A stretch of DNA of 64,000 nt from contig OZ029922.1 of the NCBI GenBank assembly GCA_964023275.1, positions 1,508,741 through 1,572,740 on the forward strand. Direction: 5' to 3'. The notes beneath the pieces were generated by a model that saw nothing but the letters and a program-made list of their open reading frames with translations, was not told where the DNA came from and did not search any database. Below, one piece after another: positions 42,446-54,955 of the stretch (positions within the stretch are counted from its first letter, which is position 1; every line of letters starts with the position of its first letter). Source of the DNA: Norana najaformis (Eukaryota > Annelida > Clitellata > Crassiclitellata > Hormogastridae). A program made the position numbers and the translations under genes.

Positions 42446-43164
42446 GGGTTAAAGAACTAATTTCCTTTCCCGGCGCCATATAAATGTTTCTTTGTCTTAC
42501 GTTACATGGCCTAGTCTGTAAGTGGTCCAGTAGTAGGGTTGTTAGCGACCAAAACACAGGATGAAATATTTAGACGAAAAAAGGCGAAGTAGCGAGTCCG
42601 GCACTCCGTATAAAAAGAACGCAGTCAAAGACTTAATACTTTATATGCATGACAAATTGCACGGCTTAGGAGACGGAAGCATCCGCCTCCTTTCCCAAAA
42701 TCCGGGTATTTGTCAGGCGGAGATTTCCGACAGGATGGCGGGGTTAGTTGTCCATCGCCGAAGCCAAGACATCTGTGTGCATTGGAAATTCGCCTAAGTG
42801 CTTCTGGAAATGGAGAATTGAGTGTTGTGTTTGCTCTCGTTCTTTTTCCCCGGGAGGGCCACTCTGTACATACCTCTCCGTCAAGGAGTCGACAAAGCCT
42901 CGATGGAAGGGCGAAGTTAGGAATGCTGTAATGGAAGAATGTCGTCAGTGGGATAGGTCTGGTTCAAAGCCTCATGAATTTCGCAAATTCTCTTTTCCTC
43001 TACCCCTTCCGTCGTTCACCCACCATCACCCGTCTCAAGCCCCTCTGTCTAGTACTCCTCAAGTACCCCATTCAAAACTGGTCTCACTTTTCAAGAAATC
43101 CCACCCTGATTCGCCGAATCCTCTGCATTCCAATTCCACACTAACAGTTCCTCCATCCTTCTCC

Positions 43165-45592
43165 TCTCCATCCTCTCCTTCCTTCTTCCCCTTCTCCTCA
43201 TCCTCTCTGACTCCTATTCCTCCTCTTATTCCTCCTCCTCTTCATTCATTTTCTTCTCCTCTCCATCCTCCTCTGCTTCTTCCTCCTTGTTGTCATCATC
43301 CTCTTCCTCACTCTCTCTCTCTCTCTCTTTCTATCTCTGTTTAGCGACCGTTACGCCTCGACCCTGCTCATTTGTCAGTGAACTGATCGGGTGAGATCCT
43401 TCACCACCGTTGCCCGTTTGAATGGGCGCCACTTCATTCAAGGTTCCCGAGTACGTATAGTGCTAAATGTCACAATCAACATTTCGAGATATCGGTGGAG
43501 ATTGCGAAATCTCTTCGTCAACTAGCTACACGATTTTTACCATATATCGTTACTAGAACATACCACTAAATAACATTAGAACATAGAACAGTCATGCAGC
43601 GCCCCTGTCGAGCCTTTGCGACAACAGAACTGATTACCAGAGTCAAATGCAGGCGACACCAACGTCATAGATCCCAACCGCTTTGTCTCCGTGAGCAATC
43701 TCACATCAGTGACGCGACCGCTGCAATATTTTCATCAGAACCGTGTCGTTTATTGCAGAAATCCTTAACGACAGAATAATAGGTGCCAGAGCACACAGTC
43801 CGTGATATCTGCGGCACTATTGCAAGTCGAGCTCTCGCCGTTCGTTAGTCAGCGGCATTCATACGATACCCGGCCTTGATAAAGGTCTATGGGCCCTCCA
43901 GCTGTGCGCCAATATAAAGTTACTGCTTATTTGTGTGTGTGTGCGTGCGTGCGTGTGTGTGTGTGTGTGTGTGTGTGCTGAGAGCGAGGCCTGAATTACG
44001 CTAGGCACTGGCTTATATCTTGCAAAACCGAACAGCATCTTCTGACGCCGACTTTCCAGCTGCTGCAACTTCTCGTTCCCATGTTCCTCTTCCTCTTCCT
44101 CGACTTCCTCACAATATTCATTCAAGTCTTCATCATCTAATTCCTCTTCCGCTTTCTCATCCTCTTCCTCCTCTTAATTTGTTCTCATCTTCCTTCTCTT
44201 CCTTCTCCTCCTTTCTTCTACCTCCTCTGTTCTTCCTCCCCTTCTCGTTCTAACTTCTCTTAATCCTCTCCTTCCTCCACTTCATTCAATTCCTTATCAT
44301 TCTCCTCTCCATCCTCTCATTCCTTCTTCCCCTTCTCCTCATCCTCTCTGACTCCTATTCCTCCTCTTATTCCTCCTCCTCTTTATTCACTTCTTTCTCC
44401 TCTCCATCCTCCTCTGCTTCTTCCTCCTTGTTGTCATCATCCTCTTCCTCACTCTCTCTCTCTCTCTCTTTCTATCTCTGTTTAGCGACCGTTACGCCTC
44501 GACCCTGCTCATTTGTCAGTGAACTGATCGGGTGAGATCCTTCACCACCGTTGCCCGTTTGAATGGGCGCCACTTCATTCAAGGTTCCCGAGTACGTATA
44601 GTGCTAAATGTCACAATCAACATTTCGAGATATCGGTGGAGATTGCGAAATCTCTTCGTCAACTAGCTACACGATTTTTACCATATATCGTTACTAGAAC
44701 ATACCACTAAATAACATTAGAACATAGAACAGTCATGCAGCGCCCCTGTCGAGCCTTTGCGACAACAGAACTGATTACCAGAGTCAAATGCAGGCGACAC
44801 CAACGTCATAGATCCCAACCGCTTTGTCTCCGTGAGCAATCTCACATCAGTGACGCGACCGCTGCAATATTTTCATCAGAACCGTGTCGTTTATTGCAGA
44901 AATCCTTAACGACAGAATAATAGGTGCCAGAGCACACAGTCCGTGATATCTGCGGCACTATTGCAAGTCGAGCTCTCGCCGTTCGTTAGTCAGCGGCATT
45001 CATACGATACCCGGCCTTGATAAAGGTCTATGGGCCCTCCAGCTGTGCGCCAATATAAAGTTACTGCTTATTTGTGTGTGTGTGCGTGCGTGCGTGTGTG
45101 TGTGTGTGTGTGTGTGTGCTGAGAGCGAGGCCTGAATTACGCTAGGCACTGGCTTATATCTTGCAAAACCGAACAGCATCTTCTGACGCCGACTTTCCAG
45201 CTGCTGCAACTTCTCGTTCCCATGTTCCTCTTCCTCTTCCTCGACTTCCTCACAATATTCATTCAAGTCTTCATCATCTAATTCCTCTTCCGCTTTCTCA
45301 TCCTCTTCCTCCTCTTAATTTGTTCTCATCTTCCTTCTCTTCCTTCTCCTCCTTTCTTCTACCTCCTCTGTTCTTCCTCCCCTTCTCGTTCTAACTTCTC
45401 TTAATCCTCTCCTTCCTCCACTTCATTCAATTCCTTATCATTCTCCTCTCCATCCTCTCATTCCTTCTTCCCCTTCTCCTCATCCTCTCTGACTCCTATT
45501 CCTCCTCTTATTCCTCCTCCTCTTTATTCACTTCTTTCTCCTCTCCATCCTCCTCTGCTTCTTCCTCCTTGTTGTCATCATCCTCTTCCTCC
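43165..45592. repeat. 1,141-bp tandem duplication, two copies plus a partial third
   Basis: Every landmark after 43330 recurs exactly 1,141 bases later (GTTTAGCGACCG near 43340 and 44481; CATGCAGCGCCCCTGTCGAG near 43593 and 44734; the GTGCGTGCGTGCGTG run near 43940 and 45081). A third partial copy runs from about 45445 to 45592. The left edge of copy 1 (43165-43260) differs at several bases from the other two. Each full copy holds an inverted type A SINE core, a (GT)n run and CTTCCTC tracts. The paired ORFs in it show no domain. Confidence 0.93.
43342..43430 (-). mobile_element. SINE-like core (type A) in duplication copy 1
   Basis: GACCGTTACGCCTCGACCCT, GATCGGGTGAGATCCTTCAC, CACCGTTGCCCGTTTGAATG. 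An identical copy is at 44483-44571. Confidence 0.7.
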
Positions 45593-45718
45593 TCAATCTG
45601 GTCATGTTCATACACCTCCTCCTCCTCAGAGACCTCCCTTTCCTCCTTCCCCTCCTCCTCTTCCTCTTCCTCTTCCTCCTCCTCCTCCTCCTCCTCCTCA
45701 CAGTCCTCGCGATCCAAG
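45593..45718. repeat. (TCC/TTCC) polypyrimidine tract
   Basis: CCTCTTCCTCTTCCTCTTCC and (CTC)n. Gives Glu-rich frames on minus; not a gene. Confidence 0.85.
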
Positions 45719-45719
45719 C

Positions 45720-46655
45720 AGACAGGAGCAGGTATAACATATTGCGTAAGTTCACGGGGTCGTCAACTTCTCGATCGTATTTCAACAGGGACATTTCGAC
45801 GGCAACGGCTGCCACAGCCTCCTGGCGTTGACCGCTCGCGCCGCTTCGGTTATGAGCAACGACGTGTATGGGATGCCGTGATCATCAGGCGCCGACTCGT
45901 AGCCAAGCGTATCGATCATGGCCCCTACACCACACAGTATCTCCCAGATCGATCGAATCTCTGCCTGAACCGTTTCATACGTCGACTAATTCAATAGATT
46001 TCGTTTCGACGAATCGAACGCTGGCCATCCCGTCTTTGTAATTCCAGCGGCAGCGTCACCGAAAACGCAGTCATTTGTAGGGATCAATTATTTTTCGATC
46101 CGGGAGCGTGCCTTTCTTATTGGCATTTTGCCTGAGGTATGGCGTGATTGAGTTGACACTTAAAAGAGCAATTTGAATGGGTTTTTGAAACCAGTCGTCC
46201 GCAAGTGAATCCGTAAAGTTCGGCCGTTGAGGTCTCTCAGAAAGATTAGGATTACAGCTGCTCGCGAATGATTTCGTATGCCGAGACCGTGAAAAAGAAG
46301 TCGCTGCAACTTCAGAGATAACGGCGAGGTAATTTAGAAACAAAAGATAAATACATAGCGGAAAACACAGACAACACAGAGGCAGATGCCGACAAGACAA
46401 GAGAGGCAGTAGAGATAAGAGAAAAGGCAGCAACAGACAATACAAAAGACTAGTACAGAGAAGACAAAGGCAGATACAGACAAGACAAGAAGACAGAATC
46501 AAAGACAAGCAAGACAAGACATAAGAGAGTCAGAGAAAAAATGTGAAATCTAGACGTCAAGACATAATCGACACACCCTTCACATCCAGACTGGAATTCA
46601 TCATGCGCAACTTGATATTCCTCTTTAATAGCCCACGCCATCCTTAACTCACTCA
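45720..46655. other. No supported gene
   Basis: A plus frame at 45720-45997 (ends RIDHGPYTTQYLPDRSNLCL) is open past the pyrimidine tract, but no start, domain or splice site supports it. Bases 46350-46520 are AGACAAGACA-rich. Confidence 0.4.
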
Positions 46656-46659
46656 CTCA

Positions 46660-47660
46660 TCTATCCATCCATCCATCCATCCATCCATCCATCCATCGCT
46701 CACCCTCAACACCCCGTGGGCCACTCCCATGACCTCACACACCGATAAACGATGACTAACTCCCGCTGCAGCAAATTTCATTCGCTGAAAGGAACACGGC
46801 GAGCCCCGACCTATAAAAATAGCCCCATAATATTTATACGAACGCACAATGCGTTTATTTGGCCAGACGTAAGACACATACACACAGAGGGAGCTAGCGA
46901 GCGGTTGGCGTTGGGTATAGGGTTACTGGGGAAATTCTACCCTCTGAACTGCGCATAAACAGTCTGCACTGTTGCATGAGGCAGGAATGAAAGCACCAAT
47001 CCCTCCCTCCTTCAATCTTCATTCCTTCCAATCTTTCCTTCTTGCCTCATTTTCTTTCTATCTTCCATAGATTTTTCATCGTATACCTTTCTTTCTTCTT
47101 CCAACAATTTTCTCCCTTTCTTCCTTCCTCACTTCCATTCTTCTTTTAATCCTTTCTTTCTTCCGATCTTCCTTCCTTCTTCCGCTTTCTTCGTATTCCT
47201 TCATATCTATCTTTATTTCTACTTCTTCCTTGCTTCCTATAGTCCTCCAATCCTCTCTCTCTCTATCTCTCTCTGTCTCTCTCTCACTCTCTCTTGGTTT
47301 TTCTTTCCCTCCCTCTCTCTCTCTCTCTCTCTGGCTTTCTCTCTCTTCTCTCTCTCTCTCTTGCTTTCTCTCTCTCTTGCTTTTTTCTCTCTCTATCTCT
47401 TGCTTTTTTCTCTCTCTCTCTCTCTATCTCTTGCTTTTTCTCTCTCTCTCTTGCTTTCGCTCTCTCTCTCTCTCTTGCTTTCTCTCTCTCTTACTTTCTC
47501 TCTCTCTCTCTTTCTATCTATCTCTCTCTATCTATCTCTCTCTTTCCATCACTCTCTCTCTCTCTCTCTTGTTTTCTCTCTCTCTTACTTTCTCTCTCTC
47601 TCTCTTTCTATGTCTCTCTATCTATCTCTCTCCATCACTCTCTCTCTCTCTCTCTCTTTG
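46660..47660. repeat. (CATC)n, then long TTCC/CTCT pyrimidine tract
   Basis: ATCCATCCATCC lies at 46662-46697. From 46990 to 47230 TTCCTTCTTCC, then (CT)n with TTGCTTT interruptions to 47660. The Ser/Leu frames of up to 230 codons are repeat translation. Bases 46700-46980 and 47660-48080 show no gene. Confidence 0.9.
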
Positions 47661-48082
47661 CGCTTCCTCCTCTTTCGCCTCAACCCTTTGCCTGTCTCTC
47701 CGTCCCTTCCGCCTTTTCATTCTTCCTTCCTTCCTCGTTCCTCTGGCTATTCCCTGTACCGCTCCCTCTCGTTCCAATTCCCTCAAGGGTTTGCATTCTT
47801 CGAAGGAGCACGACTTCCAACCAACCCAACCACCGATCCCAGCCCCCCTTTCCGCTCACTCTCTCCCCACCGGCAGAAACATCACCCAATATTGATTGCA
47901 TGGCAATGATTAAATGTCCCTTTCGTCTCTCCGTCTACACTTCGTTGGCTGACTTGAGCGAAACGAACACAATGACTAATCTTTAAAAGCCGACATTTTC
48001 TAATGATTTCTGCGGGAAGAAACGCATTTGTCGGTCAACTGAGAGACATATAATAAGATCGCCTCAGCCCTTTGGGGATGTT

Positions 48083-48450
48083 CACAAAATACGCTATATA
48101 AATGCGCATAAACATACAGACATACGTACTTATAATACATTCACACCTACATACATACATACCTTTATACATATACACGTACATACGCACGTACGTACGT
48201 GCGTACTTATATACATACATACATATACACCTATATACATACATACATGCATGCATGCATACAAACATACACACCTATATACATACATACATGCATACAT
48301 ACACACCTATATATATACATACATACATGCATACATACAAACATACACACCCATATACATACATACATGCATACATACACACCTATATAGATACATACAT
48401 ACATGCATAAATACACACTTTTATACATACATACATACATACATGTTCAT
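48083..48450. repeat. Repeat tail and (ACAT)n microsatellite
   Basis: AAAATACGCTATATAAATGC at 48087 leads straight into ACATACAGACATACG and ACATACAT units to 48445. Confidence 0.92.
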
Positions 48451-48479
48451 ATCTACCAAGTAGCCACAATTTAGGAACG

Positions 48480-48515
48480 TTGATAGACTCTCGAAAGGCG
48501 CAATATAAATGCCCA
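48480..48515 (+). mobile_element. Repeat tail GGCGCAATATAAATGC
   Basis: CTCTCGAAAGGCGCAATATA then AATGCCC. A second tail directly after the microsatellite. Confidence 0.45.
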
Positions 48516-48819
48516 ATCAGCGACAGATCCAGACGTTCACGAAGGGGGAATATCATTAATCATCAGAATTTTTGCGGCAATTATATACAGTCACAAAATT
48601 ACTTTATTTTTTATGCATAATGACTTTTAGTTATTTTCTCAATATTATTGTCTTCGTTTTAGGAATTCTGATGATTTAATCCTTGAGCTCATAATCTTTG
48701 AACTAATATGGCGCATTTATAATTATAGACATCAACTTATGTCAGTATAAGACCGATAGGGAATCCGGGACTATTCCGAGTTGGCAATCAAACCAGGAAT
48801 TCATTGGTGTGTCTCTCAA

Positions 48820-48895
48820 AATCAAAAGCGCCCCTGTTGAGTTTATTCTGTAAGAGGCGCTTAATAAATCTTAAATTACAATTAAATTACAAAAA
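48820..48895 (+). mobile_element. LINE 3' end fragment
   Basis: CGCCCCTGTTGAGTTTATTC, TGTAAGAGGCGCTTAATAAA, TCTTAAATTACAATTAAATT. Matches the end of the LINE copy at 14757-14800, so this is a 5'-truncated insertion. Confidence 0.7.
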
Positions 48896-48914
48896 ATGGA
48901 GTCACGACCGCCTT

Positions 48915-49098
48915 CTAAACTAATCTAATCTAATATAATTACTTCTATAGCGCCGTTATCGTAATGCTCAATCGATGGTCGCCTCAAGTGAAATCTTAAT
49001 CAAATCATAATCGATTGGAGAAGGCGTGTCGAATTCCTACAGGTCAGAGAAACCAGGAGCCAAGCTACGGTGGATAAGCAAATTGAAACAGACGAGTC
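48915..49098 (-). mobile_element. SINE-like repeat (type B), minus strand
   Basis: AATCTAATCTAATATAAT, ACTTCTATAGCGCCGTTATC, TCAATCGATGGTCGCCTCAA, GAGAAACCAGGAGCCAAGCT, ACGGTGGATAAGCAAATTGA. Confidence 0.8.
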
Positions 49099-49434
49099 TT
49101 AAGTTTAGACAGTGTGTCCAGAGTAGGCTACTAATACACGTCCTTTGAACTGTTCTAAGCAGGTGAGTCTTAGGTGAGTAGGTAAAGAGTGACTGATCTC
49201 ATTTTCCTATAATCTTTCCATCTACTATGTTCGTAATTGAAGTTAGAAATGCAGCGAAGAAGAGCTAAGAACTGACAGTCTGCTTTGAGGAGACAATTCA
49301 TCAAGGGAATCGAATCAGGCGTGAACAGGATCAGCCATGGATCACAGATAGCAGGTCGACCCTACGCTTGGGTCGCTCGAAAGCTGGGGCAGAAAACGAT
49401 ATCGTATTCTTCACCATCAGCATCGCTATAGGCA

Positions 49435-49680
49435 GCTTCAGCAGCAGCAGCAGCAACGATCTGGTAGTCATCATCATCACTGTCGCCACCACCACCACCA
49501 CCACCATCATCATCATCATCCTCATCATCACCATCATCATCATCATCATCATCAGCTTCGTTGTCGTTATAGTCATTATTATCGTCCTAGAGATCATCAT
49601 CATCATTATCATCATCATCATCAACTTCCTCCTCCTCCTCCTCTTCCTCCTCTTCGTCTTCTTCATTATCGTCATCTTCA
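49435..49680. repeat. (CAG), (CAC/CAT) and (TCA)/(CTC) triplet tract
   Basis: CAGCAGCAGCAGCAG, CACCACCACCACC, CATCATCATC, CTCCTCCTCC in order. Bases 49690-50190 show a TACGTAGCGCCTC tail at 49766 and no gene. Confidence 0.9.
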
Positions 49681-50224
49681 GCCTGTGAATCCAAGCCATT
49701 ATTACCGTCCTGTTCGAATGATTGATTGATCGACTTCCTTCCTTTACTTTTCATTCAGGTCACTTACGTAGCGCCTCATAAACCTATCTACTCCTCGACA
49801 CTTCGTCCATCTTTCATAGTCGGACCTGCTGCTGTATCGTTCTGTGTCCCGTTTATTCTCGTCTCGTGTACACCCGGGTTTTTCTCCTTTGAAGACTGAA
49901 CGTTGCACGTTTTCGAGTAATCAGTTTAGAACTTCACAAGATTTCTATTCGGGTTTTCCATATTGTATTGTAAAGTGATATATGGAAACTGCAGACACTA
50001 ATGAAGCCAGTACGTTTGAATACATCAGCTGTCTAGTAATAAAGCACAGTCAATGTGGTCTATCTACAGCCAGACTTTATTGTCGCTTTTTGAGGTAATT
50101 AGACATTTACAGCGATAGTGAAGGTGTTTTGACACTAGACAGTTTATGCCTGCAAAAGTTCTAGTCACGCTTTCCCGCTTCTCTGTCTGAGCGGACTGAT
50201 CTTCTGAATGTTGACCTGATTACG

Positions 50225-50312
50225 GTCCGATTTTGGTGCGCCATCGGTTGATACCTTGTGCATTAGACACCGGCGCTACAGAAGTTACTAATTAATAATA
50301 ATAATAATGCCT
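50225..50312 (+). mobile_element. SINE-like repeat (type B) 3' part, plus strand
   Basis: TTTGGTGCGCCATCGGTTGA, TACCTTGTGCATTAGACACC, GGCGCTACAGAAGTTACTAA, then (TAA). The exact complement order of 12230-12290. Confidence 0.75.
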
Positions 50313-50407
50313 AATTATCTCATTTTACAAACAACTCAAGACTCATCATCTAATTTCAGCTGCCTGCGCAATGAGGTGGATTCATAAATTAGCGTGACAT
50401 AAATATC

Positions 50408-50409
50408 TG

Positions 50410-50500
<91 letters not shown>

Positions 50501-50513
50501 ATACATACATACA

Positions 50514-50544
<31 letters not shown>

Positions 50545-50560
50545 GTACATAAATAAATAA
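50408..50560. repeat. (AAT)n then (ACAT)n microsatellite
   Basis: About 29 uninterrupted AAT units (50411-50498), then about ten ACAT units to 50540. Bases 50560-51100 show no gene. Confidence 0.95.
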
Positions 50561-51104
50561 ATATATACATACAAACAAAGATGTATACATACAAGAACAA
50601 ATGGTATTCAAGAAATAGTTTTATGATTTGAGCATCAAAGGACAAGAGACACGATCTGTCGATATTGAAAACGACTCAATAGTTTTGAAATTCTCATTTT
50701 TCATTTTACAGGCGAGACTTTGTCTAAACGGGTAACGGAAACAAATCGAAGAGAGGAGAAAAACTTTAGCATAATAGGCTAAATTGTTTTAATTGGATAC
50801 GTATTTATCTAAACGGGTAACGAGACAGTGTTTACAGGTTCTGTAAAGTAGACAAACAAAAGCGACTGCTTTTGTTGAAACAGAAGGTTAGAGTCGTTCC
50901 TTAGAAGTGAAAACCAAAGCATATGGAGTTACGCGGAGCTCTTAACCGACAACTGTGCTTAGGATCAAGTTAACGCTGATTGTTTTTATAACATTTTAAC
51001 AGCTGGAGCTGTCAGCCTCTGGCAACAAAATAAGCAAAGTAAGAAAAAAGTCCCTGAAAGTCAAGCAGTCCAAGGAACGTTTCTTTTCTACTGAGAACTG
51101 ATAT

Positions 51105-51430
51105 TTTATATTACCTAACCTGATCTAATCGGATTCAGTGTGGTATATTCTGATCTGATATAACCTCATTTGATCCTACCTAAGTAAGATCTAATCTAAT
51201 CTGGTATAATTTGATCTAAGCGAAGCTGTTCTAAAAAGATCCAAACTAATCTGACATGCTTTGATCTAATCTGGTTTAATCTGACTTTTACCTAATCCAG
51301 TTCAATTCAATCTGTTCTAACTTAACCTAATTAATCTAACCTAACACAAACAACTCTAGCCAACTCTATCATAACCTAATCTAACCAACTTGAGCATAAC
51401 CTAACCTGACCTAGTTTAACCCGACCCAAA
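51105..51430. repeat. Degenerate (CTAAT/CTGAT) repeat
   Basis: GATCTAATCTAATCTGG and AACCTAATCTAACC words over 320 bases. This resembles the (AATCT) ends of type B repeats. A (GGA) run lies at 51605-51632. Confidence 0.7.
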
Positions 51431-51974
51431 TGTCCGACTTCTCTATTAACACTGTCATAACTGAACCACAAATCGATGGGTGAACTGAAGTCCAGCTTCA
51501 GTCCGGACGAAACTGTTGCATTGAGCCAAGACTAGCGACGTTCGGGTTATGAAAGTCCAAATGGATGGACGGATGGAGGAAAAAAGGCCCCAAAATAGGC
51601 AGAAAGGAGGAGGAGGAGGAGGAGGAGGAGGAGATAGACTGGCATTTAGAAATAGTGAAAGGCAGACCCGATCAAAGCGGGACTTTATGATGCAATCTGT
51701 GGCAAGCTATTGTACGTCCCTATCAACCCAAAGCGTCCAGAGAATCCTCGTTGAGGTGATGAGGATATTTCGCAGCTAAGAACCAACCAACAGCAGCAAT
51801 AAAACTTCCTTTCGTCGCCGGAGTCTAGTTTTTATGACATGATGAAGATCTGATATCAGAGAAGATTCGTCTCTGGACTGGCGAATGCTTTTTAATTTAG
51901 AAAAGTGCGCGGTGCAGCATATAAGGAAAATAAGCAGAGTTCTCATATGAAATCGGGGATAAGGTTCTGAAAGT

Positions 51975-52195
51975 GAGTGCGGAAGATAGTTATTACACAT
52001 GCCTACATACACGCTCACTTACTTACCCTACTCTGCTGTAAATACCCACCCTATGTGCCTACCTACCCTACCCAACTCTTCCTACATACCTACTTACCAA
52101 CCTACCCAACCCTTTCCAGCATATCCATCTTCCCTACCTACCCACCCTACCCAAACCTACCATACATTCCACCCTACATACCTAACTACCTACCG
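51975..52195. repeat. Degenerate (CCTAC)n
   Basis: CCTACCTACCCTACCCAAC-type sequence. Confidence 0.75.
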
Positions 52196-52545
52196 ATACT
52201 TCGGTTGCTCTGTTCGTCCTCCGAGGCGGATTCTGACTCCGTGGAGTGGAACTAATGTGACCCAGTAGACTAATAGGCGTTCTTCTGGCCATCAGTGATT
52301 CGTCGGACGTCAGGCTTCGTCTAATCAGGCGCACAGCTGCTGCTGATGCTACCGATAGCTGGCGCCACCATGCCGGCCAAGCCACGCACCGTGCAGCTCG
52401 CTTGGCTGACTGGTCGCCGACGACCGATGGACGGACGCAGGGGCGGATGGCCGGCAGGCGATGGAAGCCCTGGCCAAGGCACGACCGACTGGGGCCCCTT
52501 GGTCGAAGCAGGAGCCGGAGATTTATAGGAGAGGCAGTGACGCAG
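52196..52545. other. GC-rich stretch, no supported gene
   Basis: Contains frames of 60-70 codons on both strands (for example plus 52346-52528) without domain or splice support. Confidence 0.35.
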
Positions 52546-52614
52546 AACTAAATGTCATTTGCACCGCAACCGGATCTGATCTTCTATCATCTGATCTGAC
52601 CTGACCTGGTCTGC

Positions 52615-52643
52615 TCTATTATTATTATTATTATTTATTATTA

Positions 52644-52685
<42 letters not shown>

Positions 52686-52858
52686 GTTATGAATATTATT
52701 ATTATTATTACTATTACTACTATTACTACTATTACTACTATTAATATTAATATTAATACTAGTAATAATATTAATATTATTATTAGTTTTAGTAGTAGAG
52801 TAATAATGGTGGTGGTGGTGATGGTGGTGGTGGTAGTAGTAGTAGTATCATTTACTAA
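52615..52858. repeat. (ATT), (ACT), (AAT) and (GGT) triplet tract
   Basis: TTATTATTATTATT, ACTACTATTACTACT, AATATTAATATT and GGTGGTGGTG in sequence. Confidence 0.92.
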
Positions 52859-52864
52859 GCACCA

Positions 52865-53025
52865 CTATCTAATGACTAAGCATCAATCGATGGCGCTGAG
52901 CAACTGTGAGCGAAGGACTTGCTCAAGGTTACTACACAGCAACCGTTGCAGGGAAGGAGGCTCGAACCCGTACTCTTCACATTACAAGCCGAGCGCTCTA
53001 ACCAATCGGCTAACCATGGTTCACC
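52865..53025 (-). mobile_element. tRNA-headed SINE (type C), minus strand
   Basis: ATGACTAAGCATCAATCGAT, GGCGCTGAGCAACTGTGAGC, GAAGGACTTGCTCAAGGTTA, complement of a B-box GGGTTCGAGCC at about 52962, complement of GGTTAGAGCGCTCGG at about 52992. Full length and close to 2922-3055. Confidence 0.8.
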
Positions 53026-53262
53026 AAACCTTAGTTAAGAATCTTAATCCGTCGAAGAAGCCGGATTGAAATCAAACAAATCAAGGAAAACTAGAAGTCA
53101 GGTTACAAATGGGTAAGCAAATCGAAACAGTAACCCATACCCAATCAATGGGTAAGAAAGCCGAAACAGTAACCCATACCCAATCAATGGGTAAGAAAGC
53201 CGAAACAGTAACCCATACCCAATCAATTGATAAGCAACAGACGAGTATCAAGAATTCATACA
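53026..53262 (-). repeat. Type B repeat with a 39-bp tandem expansion
   Basis: AATCCGTCGAAGAAGCCGGA and AGTCAGGTTACAAATGGGTA are type B text. Then a 39-base unit (GAAACAGTAACCCATACCCA + ATCAATGGGTAAGAAAGCC) repeats three times at 53125-53225. On minus it stays open as LPIDWVWVTVSAF. Confidence 0.8.
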
Positions 53263-53584
53263 TGAATGATATTCAATAAGCGACAGAACGCAGAGAACTG
53301 GAAAAAGAATTCCAAAGCTTCCGACCATCCACCGATAACGAGTTTTTCGTACAGTTACTATTGCTTAGAATTCGGACGTCTCTCCCATGGGAGCTCGGTC
53401 GGTCTTAGACTGTTGTGAGGACATTGGATCAAAGCCAAGGACGGCAGAGGCCAACGAGGCCACTGAGATCTCGTCATCGGCTCATGAGATTAGGTGAGGA
53501 CTAAAACACGAATCGAAAAGCCGACTAAAATCCACGACTACACAGCCGTAGTTTACAGGAATCCGTCGCCTTGAGACGTTCAAA

Positions 53585-54035
53585 ATGTTTAGTTACATCA
53601 GTACATACATTCACACATACAGAGAAACATACGAAATAATACATCCTTATATCTATGCACATACACAACCGCATAAGTCACTCACACACTCGCATACATA
53701 CACATACATTCATACATATATACATACATACACATACATATACTTACACACATTCAGTACATACATTCACACATACAGAGAAACATACAAAATAATACAT
53801 CCTTACACCTATGCACATACACACACGCATAAGTTACTCACACACGCATACATACATACATATACATACATACATACACACATACATATACTTACACACA
53901 TACATACATGCATACATACATACATACGTGCATATGCATGCATGCACCCACAGATGCATGCATATACATACATGCATACACACATACACATTCACACATA
54001 CACACAAGCGAAACATATAACTTCACTGGTACATA
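53585..54035. repeat. (ACAT/ACAC) microsatellite with a duplicated 175-bp segment
   Basis: ACATTCACACATACAGAGAA then ACATAC(G/A)AAATAATACAT occurs at about 53608 and 53764. Confidence 0.88.
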
Positions 54036-54539
54036 ACATTTGATGCGCTCTGTTGATTCCTACACCGGCGTACAGCGCGTGCATAAAAATGCTTTATCGG
54101 TGCTGATCAGTCAGCATCCAATTCCTGATAACCTCTGCTGCTGAAGCTGCTTTGCTGCGGCATCAGAGGAGCAAATGCAGATGCTAAAAATAAGGGGCGT
54201 TGATGAAACTATACACCTGCGCTGATTAAGCCACGCAGCAGAGTTTTTCATCAAACGCATAAAACGAGCAAAGAATCCACATGAAACAAGATGAAGGATA
54301 TTCCGACAAGAAACACACCATACCTTATATCATCATAAGACTCGTGTCTGGCTGCATCTATATTAGTTTCTGATTTTTTCCAGACATCACCACCCGATAG
54401 CGAGTACACTTTTATACGTATTACATGAAAGAACTCACGTATATATGTATATGTATATAATTACAGAGGTCAGCCACGGTTTATTTACATTTGCATGCAG
54501 GTCTAATACGGATATAATACCTGATGCCCACCGCTTTTG

Positions 54540-54955
54540 GAATCATGTATACATAAATCCAACCATCTTCGCATCCACCATCTATCCATCTAAACATCTA
54601 TCCATTCAACCATCTTTTCTATTGATCCATCAATCCATCAATCCATCAATTCATCCATCCATCCATTCATCCATCCATCCGTCCTTCCATCCATCCATCC
54701 ATCTATCCATGGATCCATCCTCCCACCCATCCATCCACCCACCCACCCATCCGTTCATCCATCTATCCTACCATCTAACGATCCATATATCCCCCTATCC
54801 ATACATGAATCCAATCCATCCATCAATCCCCTCCTTGTTTTGATCCATCGATACATCCACCCACCCGCCCATCCATCTATTCTTCCAGCCATTAACCAAT
54901 CTACCTATCTCTCCGTCCAACCATCCACATGCCTATTTGTTTCCGATCATATGCC
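54540..54955. repeat. (ATCC)n microsatellite, degenerate
   Basis: CATCCATCCATC units with CCACCC variants. The regions 53265-53585, 54035-54540 and 54960-55440 show no gene. Confidence 0.9.

Noticed and set aside
43594-45394. Paired identical ORFs of 61, 88 and 77 codons
   Set aside because: They are identical only because the whole 1,141-bp unit is duplicated; they contain microsatellite and SINE sequence.
45569-45997. 142-codon plus ORF ending in a basic stretch
   Set aside because: The first half is (TCC)n repeat translation. The second half has no recognisable domain and lacks its own start.
47230-47986. Ser/Leu-rich ORFs up to 230 codons
   Set aside because: Translation of (CT)n/(TTGCTTT) low complexity; three overlapping frames are open at once.
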